From Candidatus Phosphitivorax anaerolimi (GTDB taxonomy: Bacteria > Desulfobacterota > Desulfomonilia > UBA1062), in NCBI GenBank assembly GCA_001896555.1, contig MPOS01000020.1, positions 1 to 36,793 of the forward strand: 36,793 bases of DNA, written 5' to 3'. The position numbers were made by a program, and so were the translations under genes. This document shows, one piece after another, positions 16,186-23,467 of the stretch. The first letter of the stretch is position 1, and the number at the start of each line of letters is the position of its first letter. The notes below the pieces were generated by a model. The model saw only the letters and a program-made list of their open reading frames with translations, made no database searches and had not been told where the DNA came from.

Positions 16186-16871
16186 GCATCCGGTGGCGGA
16201 TCCTGGTCATCGAAGACGACCAGCCCATGGCCCTGGGGCTGATCATCAACCTCGAGGCCGAGGGCTATGAGGTGTTCCACGCCGTAAGTGCGGAAAAAGG
16301 CATCGCCCTGCTCGAAGACATGAGCTTCGACCTCGTGGTGCTGGACCTCATGCTCCCGGGCATGGACGGGATCGAGGCGCTCCGGCGCATCCGGAAAGAC
16401 GATCCCCGGCTTCCGGTTCTCATCCTCACAGCCAAGTCCCATGCAAGCGACAAGGTGGAGGGCCTGCGGGCAGGAGCGGACGATTACCTCACCAAGCCCT
16501 TTCATCTCGAGGAATTCCTGCTCAGGATCAGGCGTATGCTTGACCGTTACGAGTGGTACAGGGCCGGAGACATCCAGAAGATCGGCGGGGCCGTGCTCGA
16601 CTTCAACACCCTGGAGATCACCAGGGAAGACGGTACCACCTCCCGCATCACTCCGCACGAGGCAAACCTCATCCAGTATCTCGCATCGCACCAGGACCGC
16701 ATCGTGACACGGGGCGAGCTGCTGAAGAATGTCTGGGGTCTCGACCCGACCATCGAAACTCGGACCGTAGACACCTTCATCTCCCGCATCAGGCGCTATA
16801 TCGAAGAAGACCCATCAAAGCCCCGGCATATCATCAGCATCCGGGGCAAGGGGTACCGGTACATGCCATAG
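16182..16871 (+). CDS. OmpR/PhoB-family response regulator
   Basis: DNA-binding partner of the preceding kinase. The receiver domain (1-115) has the acidic pocket Glu11-Asp12-Asp13, phospho-acceptor Asp55 in VVLDLMLPG, Thr83 and Lys105 in TKPF. The C-terminal winged helix ends with the family-typical TRGELLKNVWG, ETRTVDTFISRIRRYIEEDP and IRGKGYRYMP. At 229 residues it has standard length. The ATG at 16182 in the ATGA overlap fixes the start; the longer frame to 15930 is only a shadow inside the kinase. A weak stem (GCGAG/CTCGC at 16871-16890) and a T6 run at 16902-16907 follow. Target genes are not evident. Confidence 0.94.
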   Translation: MSIRWRILVIEDDQPMALGLIINLEAEGYEVFHAVSAEKGIALLEDMSFDLVVLDLMLPGMDGIEALRRIRKDDPRLPVLILTAKSHASDKVEGLRAGADDYLTKPFHLEEFLLRIRRMLDRYEWYRAGDIQKIGGAVLDFNTLEITREDGTTSRITPHEANLIQYLASHQDRIVTRGELLKNVWGLDPTIETRTVDTFISRIRRYIEEDPSKPRHIISIRGKGYRYMP

Positions 16872-16947
16872 CGAGTCATTCTGCGCTCGCCGCTCGGGAA
16901 CTTTTTTCAAACAGGCCCTGCACTTCGGTGGCCCGTCCTGCCTTTGT

Positions 16948-18078
16948 CTAATCAATCGTCTTCCTGAACCGAGAGACAGCGATAAGGAGAAAAGAGACCG
17001 CCAGGATCGTCTGCCAGAGGGCCGCCTTAGCAAGGGCCTGGATGCCTACCCCTTTGAGGACCACCCCCCGGAGCACCTCCATGTACCAGCGCATGGGGTT
17101 GAGATAGGTGGCGCATTGGACGAAAGGAGGCATGTTGTGGATGGGAAAGATGATCCCGCTCAGCAGGATTGAGGGCATGAGGACGAGAAACGCCGTGAGC
17201 AGCGCCTGCTGCTGGGTGCGTGAAGTGACGCTGATGAGGAGCGCTATGCCGAGGTTGCCCGCCAGGTAGACGCCCGTGAGCACGATGAGCAGGACTATGC
17301 TGCCTTTGATGCGGATGCCGAAGACGAGATAGGCGATGACGAACATGACGGCCATGATGATGTAGCCGGTGATGAGATAGGGCGCGGTCTTGCCCAGGAT
17401 GAACTCGGCCTTTCCGATCGGAGTCACCATGACCTGCTCGATGGTCCCCATCTCTTTTTCGCGCACGATCGCAATGCTCGCCACCACGATGCTCACCAGG
17501 ATCAGCATGACCCCGACAAGGCCTGGAACATAGTAATACCTGCTCTGAAGGTTCTCGTTGTACCAGGCCCGCTGCTCGATCTCGATCACTCCCGGCGCGG
17601 CCTGCGGGCCGAACTGCAAGGCAAGGCGCTCTTGGAGCTTTTCCTGGTTGTATTGGGAGACGATCTGGGACACGTAGCTGAATACGATCGAGGTGGTATT
17701 GCTGTCGGTGCCGTCGGCAATCACCTGGAGATTTGCGGTTGTCCCGCTCACCAGGTTTTCCTCGAAGTCGGGCGGGATGCGGATTACCACCCGTACATCT
17801 CCGGTATCGAGCAGCTCCACCATTCGGTTGTGGCTATAAATGTATTCCTCGATCTCGAAGTATCCGCTGTCCCCGAACTGCGCTGTCAGCTCCCGGGATG
17901 CCACGGTGTTGTCCTGATCATACACTGCAGTGGGGATGTCGGTCACATCCATGGTGAGCGCAAAAGAGAGGACCACGAGCTGGATCACGGGCACGCCGAA
18001 GATCACGACCCGCATGCGGGGATCTCTGAACATCTGCAAGAATTCTTTGATGAGCATGCGTTGTATCCGGTTGAGCAT
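16948..18078 (-). CDS. ABC-2 type transporter permease, YbhR-like
   Basis: One of two membrane subunits of a YbhFSR-type exporter. An N-terminal membrane helix (VVIFGVPVIQLVVLSFALTMDV) is followed by a large periplasmic region of about 130 residues and then five helices near the C-terminus. The EKEMGTIEQVMVTPIGKAEFILGKTAPY cytoplasmic block is the ABC-2 signature. The length of 376 residues matches YbhR (368). It starts three bases after the preceding permease gene ends, so it is the last gene of the operon. Confidence 0.9.
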   Translation of the reverse strand: MLNRIQRMLIKEFLQMFRDPRMRVVIFGVPVIQLVVLSFALTMDVTDIPTAVYDQDNTVASRELTAQFGDSGYFEIEEYIYSHNRMVELLDTGDVRVVIRIPPDFEENLVSGTTANLQVIADGTDSNTTSIVFSYVSQIVSQYNQEKLQERLALQFGPQAAPGVIEIEQRAWYNENLQSRYYYVPGLVGVMLILVSIVVASIAIVREKEMGTIEQVMVTPIGKAEFILGKTAPYLITGYIIMAVMFVIAYLVFGIRIKGSIVLLIVLTGVYLAGNLGIALLISVTSRTQQQALLTAFLVLMPSILLSGIIFPIHNMPPFVQCATYLNPMRWYMEVLRGVVLKGVGIQALAKAALWQTILAVSFLLIAVSRFRKTID

Positions 18079-18081
18079 GGT

Positions 18082-19218
18082 CTACTCCAGCTTGAGCTTC
18101 AGCTTGCGATTTGCCAGGATCACCATGATCGCGGCATAGATGCCGAGCAGAAGCAGATTGAGCCAGAGGATCTCGAGCCCGATCCCTTTAAGGTAGATGC
18201 CCCTGAGCAGCGCGATGAAATAGCGCGCGGGTACAAGGTAGGTGATAAGCTGAATGAGCTCGGGCATGTTCTCGATGGCAAAAACGAACCCGCTCAGGAG
18301 CAGGGTGGGCAGGAAACCCGCTATCATGGCGATCTGGTTTGCCAACACCTGGGTCTTCATGACGATGCCCACGGTCATGCCGAAGAACAGTGCCCCGGTG
18401 AGAAAGATGGACGCGGAGAGAAAGAGCAGGCCCGGAGACCCTCTCAAAGGGACGTGGAAGAGCCACTCGCCAAGGGCTGCGGCAATGGCCACGTCGAGCA
18501 GGCCCAGCACGAAATAGGGAAGCACCTTGCCGAAGACGATCTCGGGCACGCGGACCGGCGTGCTGATGAGCTGTTCCATGGTGCCCATCTCCCACTCCCG
18601 GGCCACGGTCACGCTGGTCATCATCCCTGCGATCACCATCATGACCACGGCCAGTATGCCCGGGATGATGACGTTCTGGCTCTTCAAGTCCGGGTTGTAC
18701 CATGCCCTGGGATGGAGCTCCACCGGCTCGGCCGGCTCGCCCCGCCCCATGAGGGCCATCCTCCTCGCGCCGACCTGCCGGGAAAAAATCATGCCCACGC
18801 TCTTTGCATAGGCCACGGCGAGGCGGGCCGTGTTGGAGTCGCTCCCGTCCACGATCACCTGGACATCGACCCGCTCTCCCTGCTGGACCTTCCGGGCGAA
18901 ATCATAGGGCACCACCACGGCGATCATGGCCCTGCCCGAGTCGAGGTCGTCCTGTATGCGGGCATATCCGGTGTGATACTGCTTGACCGAGAAGTAGGGA
19001 GAGCCGTCGAACAGGCTCAGGAATTCTCTGCTCTGGGGCGTACGCGACTGGTCCCATACCACGGTCGGTACGTTCTTCAGGTCCATGTTCAGGGCGTAGC
19101 CGAAGAGCAGGATGAGCACTATGGGGATCGCGATGGCCAGGAACAGGCTGCGCCAGTCCCTGATAATGTGGATCCACTCCTTGCGGGCGACGGCGATGAA
19201 TCGTCTGGGGCTGAACAT
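18082..19218 (-). CDS. ABC-2 type transporter permease, YbhS-like
   Basis: Second membrane subunit of the exporter, 378 residues (YbhS 377). It has an N-terminal helix (LAIAIPIVLILLFGYALNMDL), a periplasmic domain, then helices around LAVVMMVIAGMMTSV and beyond. The ABC-2 motif AREWEMGTMEQLISTPVRVPEIVFGKVLPYF parallels that of its partner, and both permeases share the FGYALNM/SFALTMD and VPARYF/LNPMRWY blocks, which points to an old duplication. It lies three bases after the ATPase gene and three before the next permease gene, so translation is probably coupled. Confidence 0.9.
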   Translation of the reverse strand: MFSPRRFIAVARKEWIHIIRDWRSLFLAIAIPIVLILLFGYALNMDLKNVPTVVWDQSRTPQSREFLSLFDGSPYFSVKQYHTGYARIQDDLDSGRAMIAVVVPYDFARKVQQGERVDVQVIVDGSDSNTARLAVAYAKSVGMIFSRQVGARRMALMGRGEPAEPVELHPRAWYNPDLKSQNVIIPGILAVVMMVIAGMMTSVTVAREWEMGTMEQLISTPVRVPEIVFGKVLPYFVLGLLDVAIAAALGEWLFHVPLRGSPGLLFLSASIFLTGALFFGMTVGIVMKTQVLANQIAMIAGFLPTLLLSGFVFAIENMPELIQLITYLVPARYFIALLRGIYLKGIGLEILWLNLLLLGIYAAIMVILANRKLKLKLE

Positions 19219-19221
19219 CCC

Positions 19222-21186
19222 TTAAACCTCCCCCTGCCCGGATTCTCTGCGGTCAATCTCCTCGATGAGCGCCACGAACACGTCCTCCATGCTCGGAACC
19301 ACCTGCTCCATGCTCTCCAGCGGCACGCCCAGACGCTCGAGCTCACGCCGTATTCTCCACCCGGCCTCGTCCGGGTCCATGACCACGGCGTGCAGTCCGG
19401 AGCCGAACAGGGCAGCCTCTCGGACTCCGGGCAGGGCGGCTATGGCATCCATGACCTCAAACGGGCGCGGGCAGTGGATATCGAGGATCGCCTCGCGCAT
19501 GATCTTTGTCTTCAGCTCTGCCGGGGTTCCCATGGCCACGATATTCCCCTGGTAGATCAGCGCCAGGCGATCGCAATACTCAGCCTCTTCCATGTAGTGC
19601 GTGGTCACGAACACGGTCACTCCGGCCTGTGCCATGGCGGAGATGAGGTCCCAGAACCTTCTTCGGGAGACCGGGTCCACCCCGCTGGTGGGCTCGTCGA
19701 GGAAGATCACCGGCGGCTCATGCAGGATCGAACACGCCATGGCCAGGCGCTGTTTCCACCCGCTGCTGAGCACCTTGGTCATGCTCCGGGCATGGTCCGC
19801 AAGACCGGTTATCTCCACGGCCCATGCCTTGCGCTCTTCAAGCCTTTTGCCGGTGAGGGAATAGATGCCGCCGTAGAATTCGATGTTCTCCTCCACGGTG
19901 AGATCGTCGTAGAGCGAGAACTTCTGACTCATGTAGCCGATGTGCTCCTTGATTTTTTCGGGCTGCCGGGCGATATCGAAGCCCAAGACCTCGCCCCGCC
20001 CTCCGCTCGGTTTGAGGACGCCGCAGAGCATCCTGATGACCGTGCTCTTGCCCGCGCCGTTGGGTCCGAGGAATCCGAAGATCTGGCCTGCGGGCACCGA
20101 AAAGCTCACCCTGTTGACCGCGGTGAAGCTGCCGAAGCGCCTGGTGAGGTCTTCTACCTCAACCGCCGGTCCACCCGGGGCCTTCTGACCCAACGCTTGA
20201 CCGCGAAAATCCGCCCGGGACACGGACGACCACGGACTGATCCCGGTCCCGCCGGTTTCCTTGAGAACCTGCACGAACACGTCCTCAAGGCTGGATTCCT
20301 GCCTGCGGATCTCGTCAAACAGCAGACCTTCACGCTCAAGGAGCATCTTTGCCTGCTGGCCCGCAGCCACCTCGTCCTGCGTCACGAGGTGGACCCTATC
20401 GCCGAAGGCATTGACATCCTCGTACAATCCGCTTTTCTCCATAAGGGCTTGCACCTTGCGGGCTTGAGGCGAGCGGATGGAAACGATTGCACCCTTCATG
20501 AGTTGCTTGATTTCCGCAGGACTGCCCTGTGCAAGCAGTGTCCCGCCGCTCAGCAGCCCTACCCTGTTGCACCGCTCCGCCTCGTCCAGGTAGGCGGTGC
20601 TCACGAGGATGGCCACGTCACGGGCCAGGAGCCGATAGAGAATGCGCCAGAAGTCCCTCCTGCTCACCGGGTCGACGCCGTTGGTCGGTTCGTCCAGGAG
20701 CAGAACCTTCGGGGTATGCACCAGTGCGCACACGAGCTGGAGCTTCTGTTTCATGCCTCCGGAGAGCGCCCCTGCCCTCCTAGCCTTGAACGGCCTCATG
20801 GAGCTGAAATCCAGCAGCTCTTCGATCTTCTCCTTTCTCCCTCGGGCCGGAACACCATAGAGGTCGGCGTAGAAATTGACGTTTTCCCACACGGTGAGAT
20901 CCTCGTAGAGTCCGAATCTCTGGCTCATGTAGGCGATGTTGTCCTTGACCTGATCGGGCTCTTTTTGCACGTCAAAGCCGGCTATCTCTGCGGTGCCGGA
21001 GGTGGGGTTCATGATGCTGCTCAGCATGCGCAGGGTGGTGGTCTTGCCCGCCCCGTCCGGGCCCACGAGGCCGTAGATCTCGGCCGGGTGCACTTCCAGG
21101 GAGACGCCGTTCACTGCAGTGAGGTCGCCGAACCGCTTGGTAAGGTTCCTGGCGAGGATCGCGGGCTGCATCGCGCTATCCGTCAC
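19222..21186 (-). CDS. ABC transporter ATPase with two fused nucleotide-binding domains, YbhF-like
   Basis: Powers the exporter formed with the two ABC-2 permeases. Domain 1 (about 8-230) has Walker A GPDGAGKT (43-50), the signature ALSGGMKQ and Walker B LLLDEPTNGVDP. After a linker of about 60 residues, domain 2 has Walker A GPNGAGKST, a variant signature LSSGWKQ and Walker B IFLDEPTSGVDP, with the switch His in VTTHYMEEAE. Domain 1 has VSTAYLDEAE, where the H-loop His is replaced by Ala or Tyr, so one site may be degenerate, as in E. coli YbhF. The GTG start overlaps the TGA of the adaptor gene; an ATG at 21171 is an alternative. Length is 654 residues against 578 in YbhF. Confidence 0.93.
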   Translation of the reverse strand: MTDSAMQPAILARNLTKRFGDLTAVNGVSLEVHPAEIYGLVGPDGAGKTTTLRMLSSIMNPTSGTAEIAGFDVQKEPDQVKDNIAYMSQRFGLYEDLTVWENVNFYADLYGVPARGRKEKIEELLDFSSMRPFKARRAGALSGGMKQKLQLVCALVHTPKVLLLDEPTNGVDPVSRRDFWRILYRLLARDVAILVSTAYLDEAERCNRVGLLSGGTLLAQGSPAEIKQLMKGAIVSIRSPQARKVQALMEKSGLYEDVNAFGDRVHLVTQDEVAAGQQAKMLLEREGLLFDEIRRQESSLEDVFVQVLKETGGTGISPWSSVSRADFRGQALGQKAPGGPAVEVEDLTRRFGSFTAVNRVSFSVPAGQIFGFLGPNGAGKSTVIRMLCGVLKPSGGRGEVLGFDIARQPEKIKEHIGYMSQKFSLYDDLTVEENIEFYGGIYSLTGKRLEERKAWAVEITGLADHARSMTKVLSSGWKQRLAMACSILHEPPVIFLDEPTSGVDPVSRRRFWDLISAMAQAGVTVFVTTHYMEEAEYCDRLALIYQGNIVAMGTPAELKTKIMREAILDIHCPRPFEVMDAIAALPGVREAALFGSGLHAVVMDPDEAGWRIRRELERLGVPLESMEQVVPSMEDVFVALIEEIDRRESGQGEV

Positions 21187-22214
21187 TCACTCAGTCTGAT
21201 GACGGCATCGGCCGGCATCCCGGGTTTGAGTTCCTGGTTCGGATTCTTAAGGGATATCTTGATCCGGTAGACCAGGTTGACCCGCTCCTCTTCGGTTTGG
21301 ACGGATTTGGGGGTGAACTCGGCCTCGGAAGAAATGAAGCTGATGCGCCCCTGATAGACCTTACCGGGATAGGTGTCGGTCGTGACCTCGACCTCCTGGT
21401 TCAGGGCTATCCTGCCCAGATCGGTCTCGGACACATAGGCGCGGAGCCAGGGACGCTCGAGGTCGGCAATGGTCATGACCGGTGTGCCTGGATTCAGGTA
21501 CTCGCCGGCCTCTGCCGCCGTGCTTAAGACCACCGCATCCATAGGGGAGCGCAGAGTGGTGTACGAAAGAAAGAGCTCGGCCTTTTTCAGGGCCTTCTCG
21601 GCGCTCTCCAGCTGCGAGGCGGCCTGCTCGATCTTCTCCTTCCGAGGGCCCTCCTCGACAAGGCTGAGCTGCTGACGGGCAGCCCGCACACGCGCATCGG
21701 CCTCTCCATAGGCGCTTTGGGCCACGGCATATCTGGTGCGGTACTCTTCGAGGTCCCTGAGGCTGATCCCTCCCTGATCCTGGAGCTTGGAGAAACGTTC
21801 ATAGTCCGACCGGGCGAGCTCGAGCTGCGCCTGAGCCGTCTCCAGTCCTGCCTGCGCCCTCTTCAGCTCCGCCCGTGCAGCCTCGACCTCCTGGGTTCTG
21901 CTCCCTTTTTCAAGCTCCCGGAGCACCGACCTTGCATAATTCACGTTCGAGCGGGCCTGCTCGACCGAGACCTCTTCATCACTCCTGTCGAGCTCGGCTA
22001 CGATCTGTCCTTTCTTCACACGGTCGCCTTCGCTGACCGGTCTGCTCTGAAGCCTGCCCGGAATCTTGAAGCTCAATTGTACCTCGGTGGCCTCGATATT
22101 GCCCGACACCCGGATGACATCACGGTCGTTCCTGCCGGTGAACAACGCATACAGAATACCGCCCGCAATCAGCACCGCGAGAATCAGTATCGGAATCATC
22201 ACCTGTCTTTTCAT
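21183..22214 (-). CDS. HlyD-family periplasmic adaptor, YbhG-like
   Basis: Membrane-fusion protein linking the ABC exporter to an outer-membrane channel. It has an N-terminal anchor helix (MIPILILAVLIAGGILYALF), the lipoyl half-motif SGNIEATEVQLSFKIPGRL, a long alpha-helical hairpin coiled coil (about 80-215, rich in Glu, Arg and Ala), then the second half YTTLRSPMDAVVLSTAAEAGEYLNPGTPVMTIAD. The beta-barrel block GRISFISSEAEFTPKSVQTEEERVNLVYRI is characteristic of the YbhG subgroup. The ATG follows GGAG at six bases. It lies 10 bases after the tetR stop. No outer-membrane channel gene is present, so a TolC-type protein elsewhere must serve. Confidence 0.93.
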   Translation of the reverse strand: MKRQVMIPILILAVLIAGGILYALFTGRNDRDVIRVSGNIEATEVQLSFKIPGRLQSRPVSEGDRVKKGQIVAELDRSDEEVSVEQARSNVNYARSVLRELEKGSRTQEVEAARAELKRAQAGLETAQAQLELARSDYERFSKLQDQGGISLRDLEEYRTRYAVAQSAYGEADARVRAARQQLSLVEEGPRKEKIEQAASQLESAEKALKKAELFLSYTTLRSPMDAVVLSTAAEAGEYLNPGTPVMTIADLERPWLRAYVSETDLGRIALNQEVEVTTDTYPGKVYQGRISFISSEAEFTPKSVQTEEERVNLVYRIKISLKNPNQELKPGMPADAVIRLSE

Positions 22215-22224
22215 GTTCGCTCCC

Positions 22225-23010
22225 TCACACGCAGTATGACATGGAAAATCGCCCGGCTCCCGGCACCACGCCCTTTAAGCCCCAGCTCTCTTGCATACCG
22301 TTCGTGACGGTCAACTCTCCGCCTTCTCGCGGACCGGATGGTAACAAAGAGGAAAAGCAAGAAGAGGAAGAACAACTCTCCGCCTTCTCGCGGACCGGAT
22401 GCCTGAGCTCTTCCGGGACCAGCCCGTTCATGACGAGGTCGGCCACTGCCTGCTTTCGCTTTTCGATCATCTCCGGGGTGAGCGGATCGTCGCCCAGGAT
22501 CTTGGTGAATATCGGCGAGGCAATGATATAGAAGATATTCATTCCCACCACCGAGAATATAGTGTGCTCGGGAGACACCCTGCGGATTGCCCCTGCCGAG
22601 ATCGTCTGTACAATCTTTTCCCGCATGAGCCTGAATGTGGGAATGATATGGTCGCGTGCAATGGTGTCCAGGTGCTGCCCCGAGAGCAGCTCCCACGCCA
22701 TGAGCCGGACAAAGGACCGGTTGCTTGCCAGATATTCAATATAGAAATCCAGGAAGTTCTCGATGCTCCGGGCCGTGTCGCCGCCGGCGGCGAAATGCTG
22801 CGGGATCGAGTCTCTGATACCTTCGATAAACCGTCCGATCACGGCCATGAGCAGATCGTCCTTGCTCTTGAAATAGTAGTAGAGCATGGCCTTGTTCACC
22901 CCTGCCGCATCCGCGATCTCCTGAACCTTGGTCCCGTCGAAGCCCTTGTCTGCGAAGAGCATTGTGGCGGTATCCAGGATCTTCTCCTTGGTCACTCTCT
23001 CATCCTTCAT
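22225..23010 (-). CDS. TetR/AcrR-family repressor of the efflux operon, CecR-like
   Basis: Ligand-responsive DNA-binding repressor, first gene of the efflux operon, in the position held by CecR (YbiH) before ybhGFSR in E. coli. The N-terminal helix-turn-helix (about 8-55) reads KILDTATMLFADKGFDGTKV then IADAAGVNKAMLYYYFKSKDDLL. The all-helical ligand domain follows to about residue 200. The start ATG has AGGG seven bases upstream. Residues 213-261 are an odd Ser/Cys- and Gly-rich tail. A 29-bp direct repeat (22312-22340 and 22373-22401, offset 61) lies there. Removing one repeat unit would place a TGA directly after REKAES, giving 212 residues, so the tail is probably a product of the duplication. 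A promoter and palindromic operator lie just upstream. Confidence 0.9.
   Translation of the reverse strand: MKDERVTKEKILDTATMLFADKGFDGTKVQEIADAAGVNKAMLYYYFKSKDDLLMAVIGRFIEGIRDSIPQHFAAGGDTARSIENFLDFYIEYLASNRSFVRLMAWELLSGQHLDTIARDHIIPTFRLMREKIVQTISAGAIRRVSPEHTIFSVVGMNIFYIIASPIFTKILGDDPLTPEMIEKRKQAVADLVMNGLVPEELRHPVREKAESCSSSSCFSSLLPSGPREGGELTVTNGMQESWGLKGVVPGAGRFSMSYCV
22312..22401. repeat. 29-bp direct repeat, 61-bp period, within the 3' end of tetR
   Basis: Bases 22312-22340 and 22373-22401 are identical over 29 bp and separated by 32 bp of purine-rich sequence. Since 61 is not a multiple of three, the two copies are read in different frames by tetR: HPVREKAES from one and GPREGGEL from the other. 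This is a tandem-type duplication that shifts the reading frame. Confidence 0.9.
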
Positions 23011-23069
23011 TTTTCATCCCTTGCCCATCTCCTCTTCCATCCATGTCGAGCCCTTGACACCTTATCGGT

Positions 23070-23089
23070 TTAACCAACCGGTTGGTTAA
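23070..23089. promoter_or_regulatory. Perfect 20-bp palindromic operator for the TetR regulator
   Basis: The sequence TTAACCAACCGGTTGGTTAA is a perfect palindrome 60 bases upstream of the tetR start, lying directly beyond the -10 box at the expected transcription start. That position suits autorepression by the TetR protein. A further 10-bp inverted pair, GGTTTAACCA (23067-23076) and TGGTTAAACC (23134-23143), overlaps the palindrome on one side and lies upstream of the -35 box on the other, suggesting a second half-site. Binding by this TetR is inferred from position and shape. Confidence 0.75.
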
Positions 23090-23117
23090 TCAATAGTCTT
23101 ATTTCTCCTGGTGTCAA
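23089..23117 (-). promoter_or_regulatory. Sigma-70-type promoter of the tetR-efflux operon
   Basis: On the minus strand a perfect -35 TTGACA (23117-23112) is followed after 17 bases by ATTGAT (23094-23089), or after 16 by TATTGA. Transcription would start near 23082, inside the palindromic operator, leaving a leader of about 70 bases before the tetR ATG. Confidence 0.65.
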
Positions 23118-23143
23118 GAAGAAAAAATATCACTGGTTAAACC

Positions 23144-23467
23144 CGTCTGGATCAATCAGCTACTTGTTGCATCGCTGATTGGTGTCCGGGCCTGCCCTTT
23201 TCAAAGGCAGTGTATTTGGGTTGCTTCGAAAGAGTATCGGAGACGGGAATACAAAGTGGGAAAATCGTCCGGGAAAATCCCGGTTTGGACCGTTCACCAT
23301 GCGCTTCCCGAACACCACCATCCCTGTGGTAGGAACCGTGGCTACCGGGCAGATTAAGAAACAAGGAAAATCAGAAAGATACCATTCCCCGGCATGGATA
23401 ACAGCGGAGGAACAGATATGCGGGCTGGCCAGGGCTTACTGCATACCCTGACCAGCCCGCTGATGTT
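23144..23467. other. Intergenic stretch between the efflux operon and the giant gene
   Basis: No convincing gene. A 90-codon plus-strand frame (23179-23451, GTG start) has no ribosome-binding site and no family I can name with confidence. The right end holds the stem-loop at 23420-23460. Confidence 0.4.
23420..23460 (-). terminator. Strong stem-loop after the giant gene
   Basis: GCGGGCTGG (23420-23428) pairs with CCAGCCCGC (23452-23460); past one C-A mismatch, CAGGG pairs with CCCTG, giving 14 base pairs around an 11-base loop. It begins eight bases past the stop of the minus-strand giant gene. No T-run follows, so it may act as a 3'-end stabiliser or a factor-dependent terminator. Confidence 0.5.

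Noticed and set aside
16871-16907. Stem GCGAG/CTCGC followed by TTTTTT after the response regulator
   Set aside because: The stem is only 5 bp and the T-run begins 11 bases after it, too weak to call a terminator.
17632-21270. A 1212-codon plus-strand open frame
   Set aside because: It lies antisense to four clearly real efflux genes, is extremely rich in His, Glu and Leu in the way of a GC-rich antisense frame, and shows no domain.
23054-23082. Plus-strand TTGACA near the tetR operator as a divergent promoter
   Set aside because: No usable -10 box at 16-18 bases and no convincing plus-strand gene to serve.
23179-23451. 90-codon plus-strand frame between tetR and the giant gene; its IPVVGTVATGQIKK stretch recalls a cytochrome motif
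   Set aside because: There is no ribosome-binding site, no CxxCH haem motif and no support beyond a short resemblance; it ends inside a stem-loop.
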